The position numbers and the translations under genes are program-made. 33,313 nt of DNA, taken from assembly GCA_028873975.1 (NCBI GenBank), contig JAPPMO010000009.1, positions 1-33,313 on the forward strand. Direction: 5' to 3'. Shown here piece after piece: positions 8,107 through 15,320 of this stretch (its first letter is position 1; the number at the start of each line of letters is the position of its first letter). The stretch is from Chloroflexota bacterium (GTDB lineage Bacteria; Chloroflexota; Anaerolineae; Aggregatilineales; Phototrophicaceae). Below the pieces are notes generated by a model. The model made no database searches, had not been told where the DNA came from, and was given only the letters and a program-made list of their open reading frames with translations.

Positions 8107-9123
8107 ATGAAACTGATCCTGATCGGATTTGGCGTGGTCGGGCGAGGGTTCGCCGAAATCTTGCTGGAAAAAAGCGACGACTTGGCTGCCCGGCATGGTT
8201 TCTCGGCAGAGATCGTCGGCGTAGCGACCGCTTCCAAAGGGAATCTTTACCACCCCGATGGTTTGGATATCGCGCATTTGCTGCGGGCGGCAGAGACCGG
8301 CTCCTTCGCGGATTATCCCGAAAGCGAGCCGCTCCGACGCGACTGGGACGCAAATGACATGATCCTGCGCGGCAGCGCGGATGTCTTGCTGGAAGCCAGC
8401 CCGACCAATTTGCAGACCGCGCAGCCCGCCCTTGCAACCTGTCACCTGGCGCTCGACCAAGGGTTGCATATCGTCCTCGCGAACAAGGGTCCTGTGGCGC
8501 TGGACTACGGGCGCCTGCGGGGAAAAGCCGACGCCAAAGGCCTCCATCTGCGCTATGAAGCGACAGTGATGGCAGGGACGCCGACCATGCAGCTGGCCGA
8601 GGAGGCGCTGGCCGGCTGCGCCATTCGCTCCGCGCGCGGCATCCTCAACGGCACCAGCAATTATATCCTGACGCAAATGGAAAGCGGTATGACTTATGCC
8701 GAGGCATTGGCGCAAGCGCAAGCCTTGGGCTATGCCGAGACCGATCCGACGGCTGACGTTGAAGGCTGGGACGCGGCGGGCAAAGTCCTGATCCTGGCGA
8801 AGGCTCTCTTCGGCAGTTCATTGACGATGCATGACCTGGACGTTTGCGGCATCACGGGCATCAGCGCGGAAGATATCGGCCAGGCTCGGCAATCGAGCCG
8901 CCGCTATAAATTGATCGCCGAAGCGACGCCTGTTGGCGGATCGGTGTCTCCACAGTTGCTGCCCCTCAGCGACCCCCTGGCCAGCGTCGGCGGGTCCGCC
9001 AACGCGATCACCCTTGATACGGATCTGCTGGGGGAGATCACAATAATTGGAGCGGGGGCCGGCAAGTTGGAAACGGGCTACGCGCTGCTTTCCGACTTGA
9101 TGGCGATACAGCGCGGGACCTGA
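8107..9123 (+). CDS. hom: Homoserine dehydrogenase (short form without ACT domain)
   Basis: A 338-residue NAD(P)-dependent dehydrogenase that reduces L-aspartate 4-semialdehyde to L-homoserine, the branch point to threonine, methionine and isoleucine. The Rossmann glycine motif GFGVVGRG (about 6-13) opens the protein. LANKGPVA marks the substrate/cofactor junction. The family signature ILNGTSNYILTQM is intact, followed by DPTADVEGWDAAGK, which holds the acidic residues and lysine of the active site. The protein ends right after the catalytic domain, so the C-terminal regulatory ACT domain of many homologues is absent; allosteric threonine inhibition through that domain is therefore not expected. 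I chose ATG 8107 because MKLILIGFG is the natural N-terminus; an in-frame TTG at 8068 and an ATG at 8095 are alternatives. It may be read with the peroxiredoxin upstream. Confidence 0.93.
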   Translation: MKLILIGFGVVGRGFAEILLEKSDDLAARHGFSAEIVGVATASKGNLYHPDGLDIAHLLRAAETGSFADYPESEPLRRDWDANDMILRGSADVLLEASPTNLQTAQPALATCHLALDQGLHIVLANKGPVALDYGRLRGKADAKGLHLRYEATVMAGTPTMQLAEEALAGCAIRSARGILNGTSNYILTQMESGMTYAEALAQAQALGYAETDPTADVEGWDAAGKVLILAKALFGSSLTMHDLDVCGITGISAEDIGQARQSSRRYKLIAEATPVGGSVSPQLLPLSDPLASVGGSANAITLDTDLLGEITIIGAGAGKLETGYALLSDLMAIQRGT

Positions 9124-9160
9124 GCTTCCGCGGCGCGTGAAACTCCCTCGAGAGAATCGC

Positions 9161-9174
9161 GTATAGTCCTATAC
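9161..9174. promoter_or_regulatory. Inverted repeat upstream of the pspA promoter (operator candidate)
   Basis: GTATAG-TC-CTATAC, a perfect 6-bp inverted repeat with a 2-bp centre, lies 18 bases upstream of the -35 at 9192. Position and symmetry suit a dimeric regulator; no regulator gene is adjacent. Confidence 0.35.
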
Positions 9175-9191
9175 TTGGCGCCATTACGCTT

Positions 9192-9221
9192 TTGATATTG
9201 TTGAAGCCTCTATGCTATACT
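9192..9221 (+). promoter_or_regulatory. Sigma-70-type promoter of pspA
   Basis: TTGATA (9192-9197), an 18-bp spacer, then TATACT (9216-9221), each matching consensus at five or fewer mismatched-by-one positions. It leaves a leader of about 48 bases to the ATG at 9276. The promoter is housekeeping-like and not the GG-N10-GC type used by sigma-54 psp promoters. Confidence 0.6.
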
Positions 9222-9275
9222 GAAGTAATTGCGGGAAACTCGGCAAGTTTAGGTCAATAAGGGGAAGAAGCGAAC

Positions 9276-9956
9276 ATGCCATCGATATTACAGAAGGTTC
9301 AAACGCTTTTCAGCGCCAATATGCACGGCATGATCGACCGTGCCCTGGAAACCAACTCGCTGAAAGTCATGGACGAATACATCCGACAGGTCGAGCGCAA
9401 TCTGGATGCGCTGGAGGACTCGGCCGCGACCGTCGGCGGTTCTGTACGAACATTGAAGCGCAAGTATGAAGAGTTCTCCAATCAAGCGGACAAACTAGAC
9501 CGCGATATCGATACCTTGGTCTTGCGCGGCAAAAATGACCTGGCAGCCGCAGCCCAAGCGGAGTTTAATACCAAACAGGAACTGGCGCAGGAATACTACG
9601 AGCAGTGGCAGTCGCAAGAAGAGCAATATCAAGGCATGTTGAATATGCGTTTGAAGCTGGAAGGTCGCTTGACCACCATCAAGCAAGAGCGCGAGAAGAT
9701 GCGTTCCCTGCTGGAACTGGCGGAGACCAAGAAGGTCATGACCAAGACGCTCAGAAGCATGGACAAGCTGGATACCTCCGGCGATCAAGAGATCGATACC
9801 CTGCTCGATTCCATCTATTCGCAGATCGACCAGGAAGACGCCCGCGCCGATTTGGCCAGCCGCAAGCTTTCCGACCAGATCGAGGATACTGTTGGCATCG
9901 GCCAGGTCGAACTCCAACTTGAAGAGCGCCGGCAGCGTTTGCTCAGCGACAATTGA
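9276..9956 (+). CDS. pspA: PspA/IM30 (Vipp1) family membrane-stress protein
   Basis: A 226-residue ESCRT-III-like coiled-coil protein. PspA/IM30 proteins coat and repair the inner face of the membrane under envelope stress. The N-terminus (LQKVQTLFSANMHGMIDRAL) matches the amphipathic membrane-binding helix and the start of alpha-1, followed by VMDEYIRQVERNLDALEDS. Long heptad-rich helices fill about 25-190, including ELAQEYYEQWQSQEEQY and LKLEGRLTTIKQEREKMRSL. The C-terminal part contains DTLLDSIYSQIDQEDARADL. Length matches the family (about 220-230). It has its own promoter and is followed 71 bases later by a membrane-anchored coiled-coil gene on the same strand, so the two probably form a stress module. 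The usual pspB, pspC and pspF are not in the window. Confidence 0.9.
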   Translation: MPSILQKVQTLFSANMHGMIDRALETNSLKVMDEYIRQVERNLDALEDSAATVGGSVRTLKRKYEEFSNQADKLDRDIDTLVLRGKNDLAAAAQAEFNTKQELAQEYYEQWQSQEEQYQGMLNMRLKLEGRLTTIKQEREKMRSLLELAETKKVMTKTLRSMDKLDTSGDQEIDTLLDSIYSQIDQEDARADLASRKLSDQIEDTVGIGQVELQLEERRQRLLSDN

Positions 9957-10027
9957 TTCCGTCAAAGGGTCCGCGTCGATTGCACGAGCCGAGAGCCGGC
10001 GTTATCGTGGATTGAACCGGAGAAGCC

Positions 10028-10927
10028 ATGTCTAGCAACGAAAACGCCAGGCAAAAGGTCTTTGGCACGCTCTTAGCCAACGCGCTCTTGCGCTGGGAGA
10101 CCTTGGTGACCCTCATGGTCACCGCTATTCTGTTCCTCTTCGTACAAGACGTGAACCTGCCGATGCTGGAGTGGCAACCCTGGTATTGGCTGGTCCTTGG
10201 GGGCTTGGCGGAAACGGTGTTGATTGCCGCCACGCTGAACGACCCGGAAGCGACGGAACAAGCGCTGGCGGAAGACTTCGAGCGCGAATACGACCTGCGC
10301 AACATCCGCAATCGCGTTTCCCGCGAGCGACTGCGCGATGCCTTCGAGTACCGCCGGAATATGCTCAAGCTGGCCGACCGCAGCAAGGGCGCCATGCGCA
10401 ACCGCTTGCGGACTTTGGTCAGCGACGTCAGCGACTGGATTACTTATATGTATAATCTCGCCGAACGCATCGACCTCTCCGAAAGCAACGACCTGGTGCT
10501 GCGCGATCGTCAGCAAGTCCCGCGCAAGATCGAAAGCGTCAAGGCGCGCATCAAGAAAGAGCCGGATGAACACGCCCGCCGCAGCCTGCAAGTACAGCTG
10601 ACTCATCTGCAGCAGCAACAAATGAGCCTGGAAGCGACCTTCAGCAGCATCAAGCGCGCCGAGATTCAACTGGAAAGCACCCTGTCGGCGCTAGGCACCG
10701 TCTATGCCCAAATGTCGCTTCTCGGCACCAAGGAAACCGATAGCGCCAAGGGACAGCGCCTGAGCATCGAGGTCAAAGACGAAATCGACAAACTGCAAGA
10801 TACCATCGACGCCATGGACGAGGTGCAAATGCAAAGCCTGCGCTTGAGTTCCGAAGTGAAAGACGAGATCGACAGGCTGGTCAACGAAGAATACGAAGAC
10901 GAAGAACTGCTAAGCCAGCAACAATAA
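10028..10927 (+). CDS. Membrane-anchored coiled-coil protein next to pspA
   Basis: A 299-residue protein of no family I recognise. Two hydrophobic segments near the N-terminus (about 18-38, LVTLMVTAILFLFV, and 48-66, WYWLVLGGLAETVLIAATL) form a membrane hairpin. The remaining 230 residues are highly charged and helical, with long predicted coiled coils: FEREYDLRNIRNRVSRERL, then LTHLQQQQMSLEATFSSIKR, and two copies of the phrase VKDEIDKL / VKDEIDRL in the last 60 residues. The tail is acidic (EEYEDEELL). A GGAGAAG ribosome-binding site precedes the ATG. By position and architecture it could anchor or recruit PspA at the membrane, as PspB/PspC do in proteobacteria; that role is inference. Confidence 0.7.
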   Translation: MSSNENARQKVFGTLLANALLRWETLVTLMVTAILFLFVQDVNLPMLEWQPWYWLVLGGLAETVLIAATLNDPEATEQALAEDFEREYDLRNIRNRVSRERLRDAFEYRRNMLKLADRSKGAMRNRLRTLVSDVSDWITYMYNLAERIDLSESNDLVLRDRQQVPRKIESVKARIKKEPDEHARRSLQVQLTHLQQQQMSLEATFSSIKRAEIQLESTLSALGTVYAQMSLLGTKETDSAKGQRLSIEVKDEIDKLQDTIDAMDEVQMQSLRLSSEVKDEIDRLVNEEYEDEELLSQQQ

Positions 10928-10970
10928 TTCACCATTCTCGCAGATGCCGCATATCGAGAAAACGCGCGCC

Positions 10971-11227
10971 CAGGGCAATCGCATCAAACTATCTTTTCAA
11001 CACAGAGAGCGCAGAGCGCACAGAGTTCGCTGGTGTGCCGACATTTCTTCTAAAATCCGAGACGAAGCATAAGAAAGAGTGATAAGCGAAACGTGATTTT
11101 TCACTCGAAAACATAGTTGAAATAAGACATTTTATGTTTTTCTCTGTGCCCTCTGTGTTCTCTGTGGTTAATATTCAGTTTAGATTCCCGCTGTTTCAGC
11201 CGCTATCATTTTGAAGCGATTGCCTTG
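10971..11227. mobile_element. MITE-like element, complete copy (257 bp)
   Basis: The left end CAGGGCAATCGCATCAAA (10971-10988) pairs as a terminal inverted repeat with the right end (11210-11227) at 16 of 18 positions. It is the exact reverse complement of the right end of copy 1 (71-88). Inside each end sits an array of three 9-bp CTCTGTG units in opposite orientation: 10999-11025 (as CACAGAG) and 11141-11167. The core is AT-rich and has no open reading frame of note. GCGCGCC occurs directly at the left border (10964-10970) and three bases past the right border (11231-11237), a possible 7-bp target duplication. It fills most of the 359-bp gap before the VOC gene. Confidence 0.75.
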
Positions 11228-11286
11228 GGGGCGCGCCGGATTTGCGGACGCCCGTCGGCAACTATTATCAAATCAAGGAGTTGAAC

Positions 11287-11667
11287 ATGTCCATCAATTG
11301 GTTCGAGATTCCGGTTTTGGATTTCGAGCGCGCCCGCGCCTTTTATGAGCAAGTTCTGGAAACGAAGCTATTTGTCAACGACCAGCGCGAGACCATGGGC
11401 AGCATGCTCGGCGTTTTCCCGCATGACGGGCGCGTGGGCGGTTGTCTGGCGCACAATCCCCAGTACGGATATACCCCTTCGACAGAAGGCACGCTGGTCT
11501 ATATCACTGCCACAGGTGATTTGGATCTTGTCTTGGCGCGGGTCGAGACGGCCGGGGGCGAAATCTTGCTGCCGAAGACGGCGCTGGGCGACAACGCCGG
11601 CGGCGGTTTTGTCGGCTGGGTACGGGATTCCGAAGGCAACAAAGTCGGTTTCTATTCTTCGGAATAA
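11287..11667 (+). CDS. VOC-superfamily (glyoxalase/bleomycin-resistance fold) protein
   Basis: A 126-residue vicinal-oxygen-chelate protein. It begins INWFEIPVLDFERARAFYEQVL, the standard first beta-alpha unit, and continues with two beta-alpha-beta-beta-beta halves ending in FVGWVRDSEGNKVGFYS, the usual final strand with a metal-ligand-position Glu/Gly-Asn pattern. Single-module proteins of this length act as dimers. The substrate cannot be read from the sequence; homologues include dioxygenases, glyoxalase-like and PhnB-like proteins. ATG 11287 is chosen because AAGGAG lies six bases before it; an in-frame start at 11242 would put that site inside the coding region. It converges with the ABC permease three bases away. 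Confidence 0.85.
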   Translation: MSINWFEIPVLDFERARAFYEQVLETKLFVNDQRETMGSMLGVFPHDGRVGGCLAHNPQYGYTPSTEGTLVYITATGDLDLVLARVETAGGEILLPKTALGDNAGGGFVGWVRDSEGNKVGFYSSE

Positions 11668-11670
11668 AGC

Positions 11671-12678
11671 CTAATCGAATGATTCGACGATATGTTTGCG
11701 TTTCTTCTTGCCCGGGGCCAGGGACCCCAGGCGCTGAATAATACGGGGCGTTTCGCGCTCGATGTTGATGGTATCCTCCAGCAAGTTGACCAGGGTCGTC
11801 GCCAAAATCACCAGGGTCAAATACATATAAGCGACCACGGCATAGGTCTCGACGTAGCGGAAGGATCGTCCGGAGGTGGTTTTTGCGATCTGCGTGATAT
11901 CCCGAATGCCCAGGAAGGCCAAGAGCGACGAATCTTTGATCATAGCCACAAAGTCGTTCCCCAACGGCGGCAGCACATTGCGGAATGCCTGCGGCAATAT
12001 GATCGACCGCATCGTCTGCCAGTATGTCATCCCAACGGAATAAGCCGCTTCGAATTGGCCCTTTGGGATCGACTGGATGCCCGCCCGCACGGTTTCCGAC
12101 ATATAGGCGCCGTAAGTGATGGCTAAAGCCACAATCGCCGTGCCGGCGGAACTGCCGCGCCAGATGAGATCGGGAATCTCCGGATCGTTCGCCAGGTTGC
12201 GGACAGCCTCGACCAGGTTCTCGTTGATCAAATCGCGCAATGCTGGCACGACAATGAATCCGGTGACCAGCAGCACGACCAGAATCGGGATGCCGCGCAT
12301 CACGCTAACGTAGACCGTGCAGACATTATAGCCGCCAATTCGGATGACCCGCATCAGCGCTTTGCGCGTCGACTCGCGCGATTGAGGCGGTTCCGGCGGG
12401 TTCGAGCGCACGATGCCAACCACGACCGCAATCGACAGCGCGCACAGATAAGACGCAGCGCTGACGAAGAGGGTCATGCTGACGCCGTCCATCAACTGCT
12501 GGAATATATTCGAATAGATTTTGTCAGTAAGGATGCTGATCGCCAGCAGAATGCCCAGCGCCACCAGAAAGAATATCCAATATGGCAAGGTATAGAAACG
12601 CGCAAAGCGCATCGCCCGACCGCGCGACTCGGCGATGATTTCCTTAAGATCCGGCTCTTGCCCCGATGATCTTGTCAT
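11671..12678 (-). CDS. Polar amino-acid ABC transporter permease (HisM/GlnP type)
   Basis: A 335-residue inner-membrane permease. About six hydrophobic spans are visible. The cytoplasmic EAA loop reads FEAAYSVGMTYWQTMRSI followed by ILPQAFRNVLPPLGN, the diagnostic HisM/GlnP pattern for the contact with the ATPase. A soluble insertion around 165-180 (NLANDPEIPDLIW) separates spans. The N- and C-termini are charged; the C-terminus is Lys-rich (GKKKRKH). It follows the tandem substrate-binding protein by 110 bases on the same strand, with a hairpin between. No ATP-binding subunit lies in the window: the next gene in this direction is on the opposite strand. The importer must borrow an ATPase from elsewhere or is split. 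Confidence 0.9.
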   Translation of the reverse strand: MTRSSGQEPDLKEIIAESRGRAMRFARFYTLPYWIFFLVALGILLAISILTDKIYSNIFQQLMDGVSMTLFVSAASYLCALSIAVVVGIVRSNPPEPPQSRESTRKALMRVIRIGGYNVCTVYVSVMRGIPILVVLLVTGFIVVPALRDLINENLVEAVRNLANDPEIPDLIWRGSSAGTAIVALAITYGAYMSETVRAGIQSIPKGQFEAAYSVGMTYWQTMRSIILPQAFRNVLPPLGNDFVAMIKDSSLLAFLGIRDITQIAKTTSGRSFRYVETYAVVAYMYLTLVILATTLVNLLEDTINIERETPRIIQRLGSLAPGKKKRKHIVESFD

Positions 12679-12725
12679 GGAGTTTTCCAGTCAGCTCGCC
12701 TGCGAGAACTGTCAAACACGAGGCA

Positions 12726-12744
12726 GGACAGGCTGTGCCTGTCC
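12726..12744 (-). other. Intercistronic hairpin between binding-protein and permease genes
   Basis: GGACAGGC-TGT-GCCTGTCC forms a perfect 8-bp stem with a 3-base loop. There is no T-run after it in the direction of transcription. Its place after an abundant binding-protein gene suits a partial terminator or a 3'-end stabiliser that lets the binding protein outnumber the permease. Confidence 0.55.
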
Positions 12745-12788
12745 CACAACTGTATGCGCTCGTATTGAAACTATGACGATGCGCGCCG

Positions 12789-14276
12789 CTAACTGTCACC
12801 AAACCACTTGGCGTTGATGATATCCAACGCGCCATCCGCGCGCATGCTGTCCAGCGCCATGTTGAACGGTTCAATCAATTCGGAGTCCTGGGGGAAGATG
12901 AAGCCAAGTTCATCCGACACCAGCTCGTCCGGCAGCAATTTGATGGCTTCCGCGTTGACGCCGACGTAACCCTGCCCCGCCACATCATCCATGACAACAC
13001 CGTCAACATCGCCGGCGATCAGAGCCTGCACGGCGAAGCCGAAGGAATCGTAGGGGACCACTCGTTCGGCGCCAACCAATTCTTCCGCGGCTACATAGTT
13101 GGTTGTCGCCACCTGTACGCCAATCACAAAATCGCCCGCGGCGAACTCTGCCGCATTAGCGAAGCGGTCTTCATCCAGCCGGATCATCAAGCGCTGGATC
13201 GTGCTCATATAGCCATCGGAAAAAGCCACCACTTCGCCGCGCTCTTCAGTAATGGTGATGCCGCCAGCCGAGACATCGTACTCGCCTTGAGAAACGGCGA
13301 CGATCAAGCCTTCCCAGCCGGTTTCAATCCATTCCGTCGTACAATTCAAGCGCAGGCAGATCTCGCCCAGGACATCGTAATCCCAGCCCATTGCTTCGCC
13401 GCTGCCTTGATCAATGAAGCTGAATGGGATGTATGCGTTATCTACGGCAACGACGACGTTGCGCCCCCCGAGATCGGGCAGCATCATCTCTTCGTCTTCG
13501 GCCTCGCCGTCGCCCAGCCACTTGGCGTTGATGGCGTCCAGCGTGCCGTCTTCGCGCATGTCCGCCAATGCCATGTTAAATGGTTCTACCAGCTCCGAAC
13601 CCTGCGGGTAAATGAAACCCAGTTGCTGCTTGATCAGGTCATCCGGCAGCAGCTTGATCTTGTCGGCGTTCAAGCCCGTATACCCTTGGCCGGCAACATC
13701 ATCAATGACCACCGCGTCAACGTCGCCCGTGATCAGCGCCTGCACCGCCAAACCAAATTCGCCATAACCGACGATGCGCTCTTCATCGCCACCCAGCAAC
13801 TCGCTGGCGGCGATGTAATTGGTCGTGGCTACTTGCACGCCAATGACGAAATCGCCCGCGACAAAATCTTCGGCATTGCCAAAGCGATCCTCGCCCACAC
13901 GGACCATCATGCGCTGTATGACATCGATATAGCCCTCGGAATAGTCGACGATCTGCGCCCGTTCTTCCGTTATCGTGATGCCATCCGCAGCCATGTCATA
14001 CTCGCCGTTCGAGACCGCGACAATCAAGCCCTCCCAACTGGTTTCAATGTATTCCGGGACACAATTCAGCCGGGCGCAAATCTCCCCGAGCGTATCGTAA
14101 TCCCATCCGACCCCCTCGCCCGTCTCTTCGTCGATCACGTTAAAGGGCGGATAGGCGTTCTCCACCGCCACCGTAACCGTCCGCCCTCCCAGATCGGGCA
14201 AATGGCCGTCCGCTAGCAGGGACGACAATGGCAGCGCCAATAACAGAACTGCAACGATCAATAAGCACCTTTTCAT
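12789..14276 (-). CDS. Amino-acid ABC substrate-binding protein with two tandem SBP_bac_3 domains
   Basis: A 495-residue exported protein. A Sec signal peptide ([20 protein letters not shown]) is followed by [20 protein letters not shown], the start of a family-3 (GlnH/HisJ-like) binding domain. That domain runs to about residue 256 and ends in NAKWLGDGE. After an acidic linker (EAEDEEMM) a second, closely similar domain begins with [20 protein letters not shown] and ends in NAKWFGDS. Repeated landmarks are [30 protein letters not shown] and DDVAGQGY. Normal family members have one domain of about 250 residues, so this is an internal duplication within one chain. ATG 14276 has a good AGGAG site. 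It is read ahead of the permease from a promoter at 14336-14363. Ligand class (polar or branched amino acid) is inferred from the permease. Confidence 0.92.
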   Translation of the reverse strand: MKRCLLIVAVLLLALPLSSLLADGHLPDLGGRTVTVAVENAYPPFNVIDEETGEGVGWDYDTLGEICARLNCVPEYIETSWEGLIVAVSNGEYDMAADGITITEERAQIVDYSEGYIDVIQRMMVRVGEDRFGNAEDFVAGDFVIGVQVATTNYIAASELLGGDEERIVGYGEFGLAVQALITGDVDAVVIDDVAGQGYTGLNADKIKLLPDDLIKQQLGFIYPQGSELVEPFNMALADMREDGTLDAINAKWLGDGEAEDEEMMLPDLGGRNVVVAVDNAYIPFSFIDQGSGEAMGWDYDVLGEICLRLNCTTEWIETGWEGLIVAVSQGEYDVSAGGITITEERGEVVAFSDGYMSTIQRLMIRLDEDRFANAAEFAAGDFVIGVQVATTNYVAAEELVGAERVVPYDSFGFAVQALIAGDVDGVVMDDVAGQGYVGVNAEAIKLLPDELVSDELGFIFPQDSELIEPFNMALDSMRADGALDIINAKWFGDS

Positions 14277-14335
14277 CGCTTGATCTCCTCCTGGTAATCT
14301 TGGATGTCCGCGCAGTCACATTGCGCGGTGCGCTC

Positions 14336-14363
14336 ATTGTAACACGGCTAGGTTGCGCTACAA
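14336..14363 (-). promoter_or_regulatory. Promoter of the binding-protein/permease operon
   Basis: Minus strand: TTGTAG (14363-14358), a 16-bp spacer, TACAAT (14341-14336). It lies about 60 bases upstream of the ATG at 14276. Confidence 0.5.
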
Positions 14364-14380
14364 AGTTGTTCAGTCGCCGC

Positions 14381-14409
14381 TTGGTTAATCGTCGATTGAC
14401 AGTTATTAT
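14381..14409 (+). promoter_or_regulatory. Possible promoter of the R-M operon
   Basis: TTGGTT (14381-14386), a 17-bp spacer, TATTAT (14404-14409). A perfect TTGACA at 14395-14400 lacks a matching -10 at proper distance. The predicted leader to the GTG at 14469 is about 50 bases. No controller-protein gene precedes the endonuclease. Confidence 0.35.
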
Positions 14410-14468
14410 TTATCAATGAAACAGCATGTTAAACGGCAAGCAAAGCTCGCAATAACATAGGATGTATC

Positions 14469-15320
14469 GTGATCCGAACTCATATTGTGTCCTTCGTTGA
14501 ATCCATCGCTAAACAAGAAAACGCATTTGACATCTTGGAAGAGGAAGTAGACAAAACTTCGAAAGATGATCTTGGTAAGGAGCTACTAAGCTGTGGCATA
14601 ATCCCAGAGAGATACGGTCATGACTCGTCTGAAGAAAAACTATGGGCCAAATATTGCGATATCCTACTGAACAAAACTTTCAATCATCTTAATATCCGAT
14701 CAGAGGTAATTCGAGTGCGGGGCGACTCGGCAGATATTCGTGGAGCTGCGGACGATTACTCAGTCGTTGCCGATGCCAAGGCATTTCGCCTTAGTCGCAC
14801 TGCTAAGAATCAGAAAGATTTTAAGGTAACAGCGCTAGACGACTGGCGAAGAGGTGATACATATGCCTGTCTGGTAGCGCCTTTGTATCAATTTCCAAAT
14901 CGTTCAAGTCAGATATATTTACAGGCAGAAGAAAAGAACGTTACATTGTTGTCGTATGTTCACATCAAATACTTGCTAGATCATATAACAGACGAATCGA
15001 TTGAGCCTGTTTGGAATATCGCAGGCGCACTGAACCCTTCAAAGAAGGCGCGCCGATACTGGGAAGCAGTTGACGATAACGTCGTTGCTATTACAAATAC
15101 AAGTTTTGAAGAATTACACCGATACAAGCAGATGGTAACGCAAGCAGCCAAAGTAGTTGGAGAGGAAGGCATTTTATATTGGGAATCAATGAAACGAGAA
15201 TACCAATTATTGACAAAAGAAGAAGCAATCAAGAAACTGATACAATCAGAGAAAATTGATCAAAAGATTGAAGTAATTCGTAAAGCTATCGACAAAGTAA
15301 ATCAATCTCATTATGGATAA
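14469..15320 (+). CDS. hindIIIR: HindIII-family type II restriction endonuclease
   Basis: A 283-residue nuclease. The segment around residues 100-120 (VADAKAFRLSRTAKNQKDFK) is nearly the same as the catalytic core of R.HindIII as I recall it, and downstream phrases (YQFPNRSSQIYLQ) also track it. The PD-(D/E)XK elements are Asp89 and Asp102-Ala-Lys104. HindIII is about 300 residues and cuts A^AGCTT with Mg2+; the same target is predicted here. At least three AAGCTT sites occur in this window (9864, 24097, 31786), so protection by the partner methylase would be needed. Start is GTG at 14469 with AGGA seven bases upstream. Base composition (about 40% GC) is far below the flanks, which suggests transfer. 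The 3' end overlaps the methylase gene by eight bases. Confidence 0.93.
   Translation: MIRTHIVSFVESIAKQENAFDILEEEVDKTSKDDLGKELLSCGIIPERYGHDSSEEKLWAKYCDILLNKTFNHLNIRSEVIRVRGDSADIRGAADDYSVVADAKAFRLSRTAKNQKDFKVTALDDWRRGDTYACLVAPLYQFPNRSSQIYLQAEEKNVTLLSYVHIKYLLDHITDESIEPVWNIAGALNPSKKARRYWEAVDDNVVAITNTSFEELHRYKQMVTQAAKVVGEEGILYWESMKREYQLLTKEEAIKKLIQSEKIDQKIEVIRKAIDKVNQSHYG

Noticed and set aside
11559..11640. Two-domain dioxygenase instead of a single VOC module
   Set aside because: The frame ends after one module of normal length and the next gene is on the opposite strand.
13287..14216. A 309-codon plus-strand open frame
   Set aside because: Antisense to the duplicated binding-protein gene; its own internal repetition simply mirrors the two domains.
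14410..14468. A controller (C) protein gene for the R-M system
   Set aside because: The gap before the endonuclease is too short for one and shows no helix-turn-helix frame on either strand.
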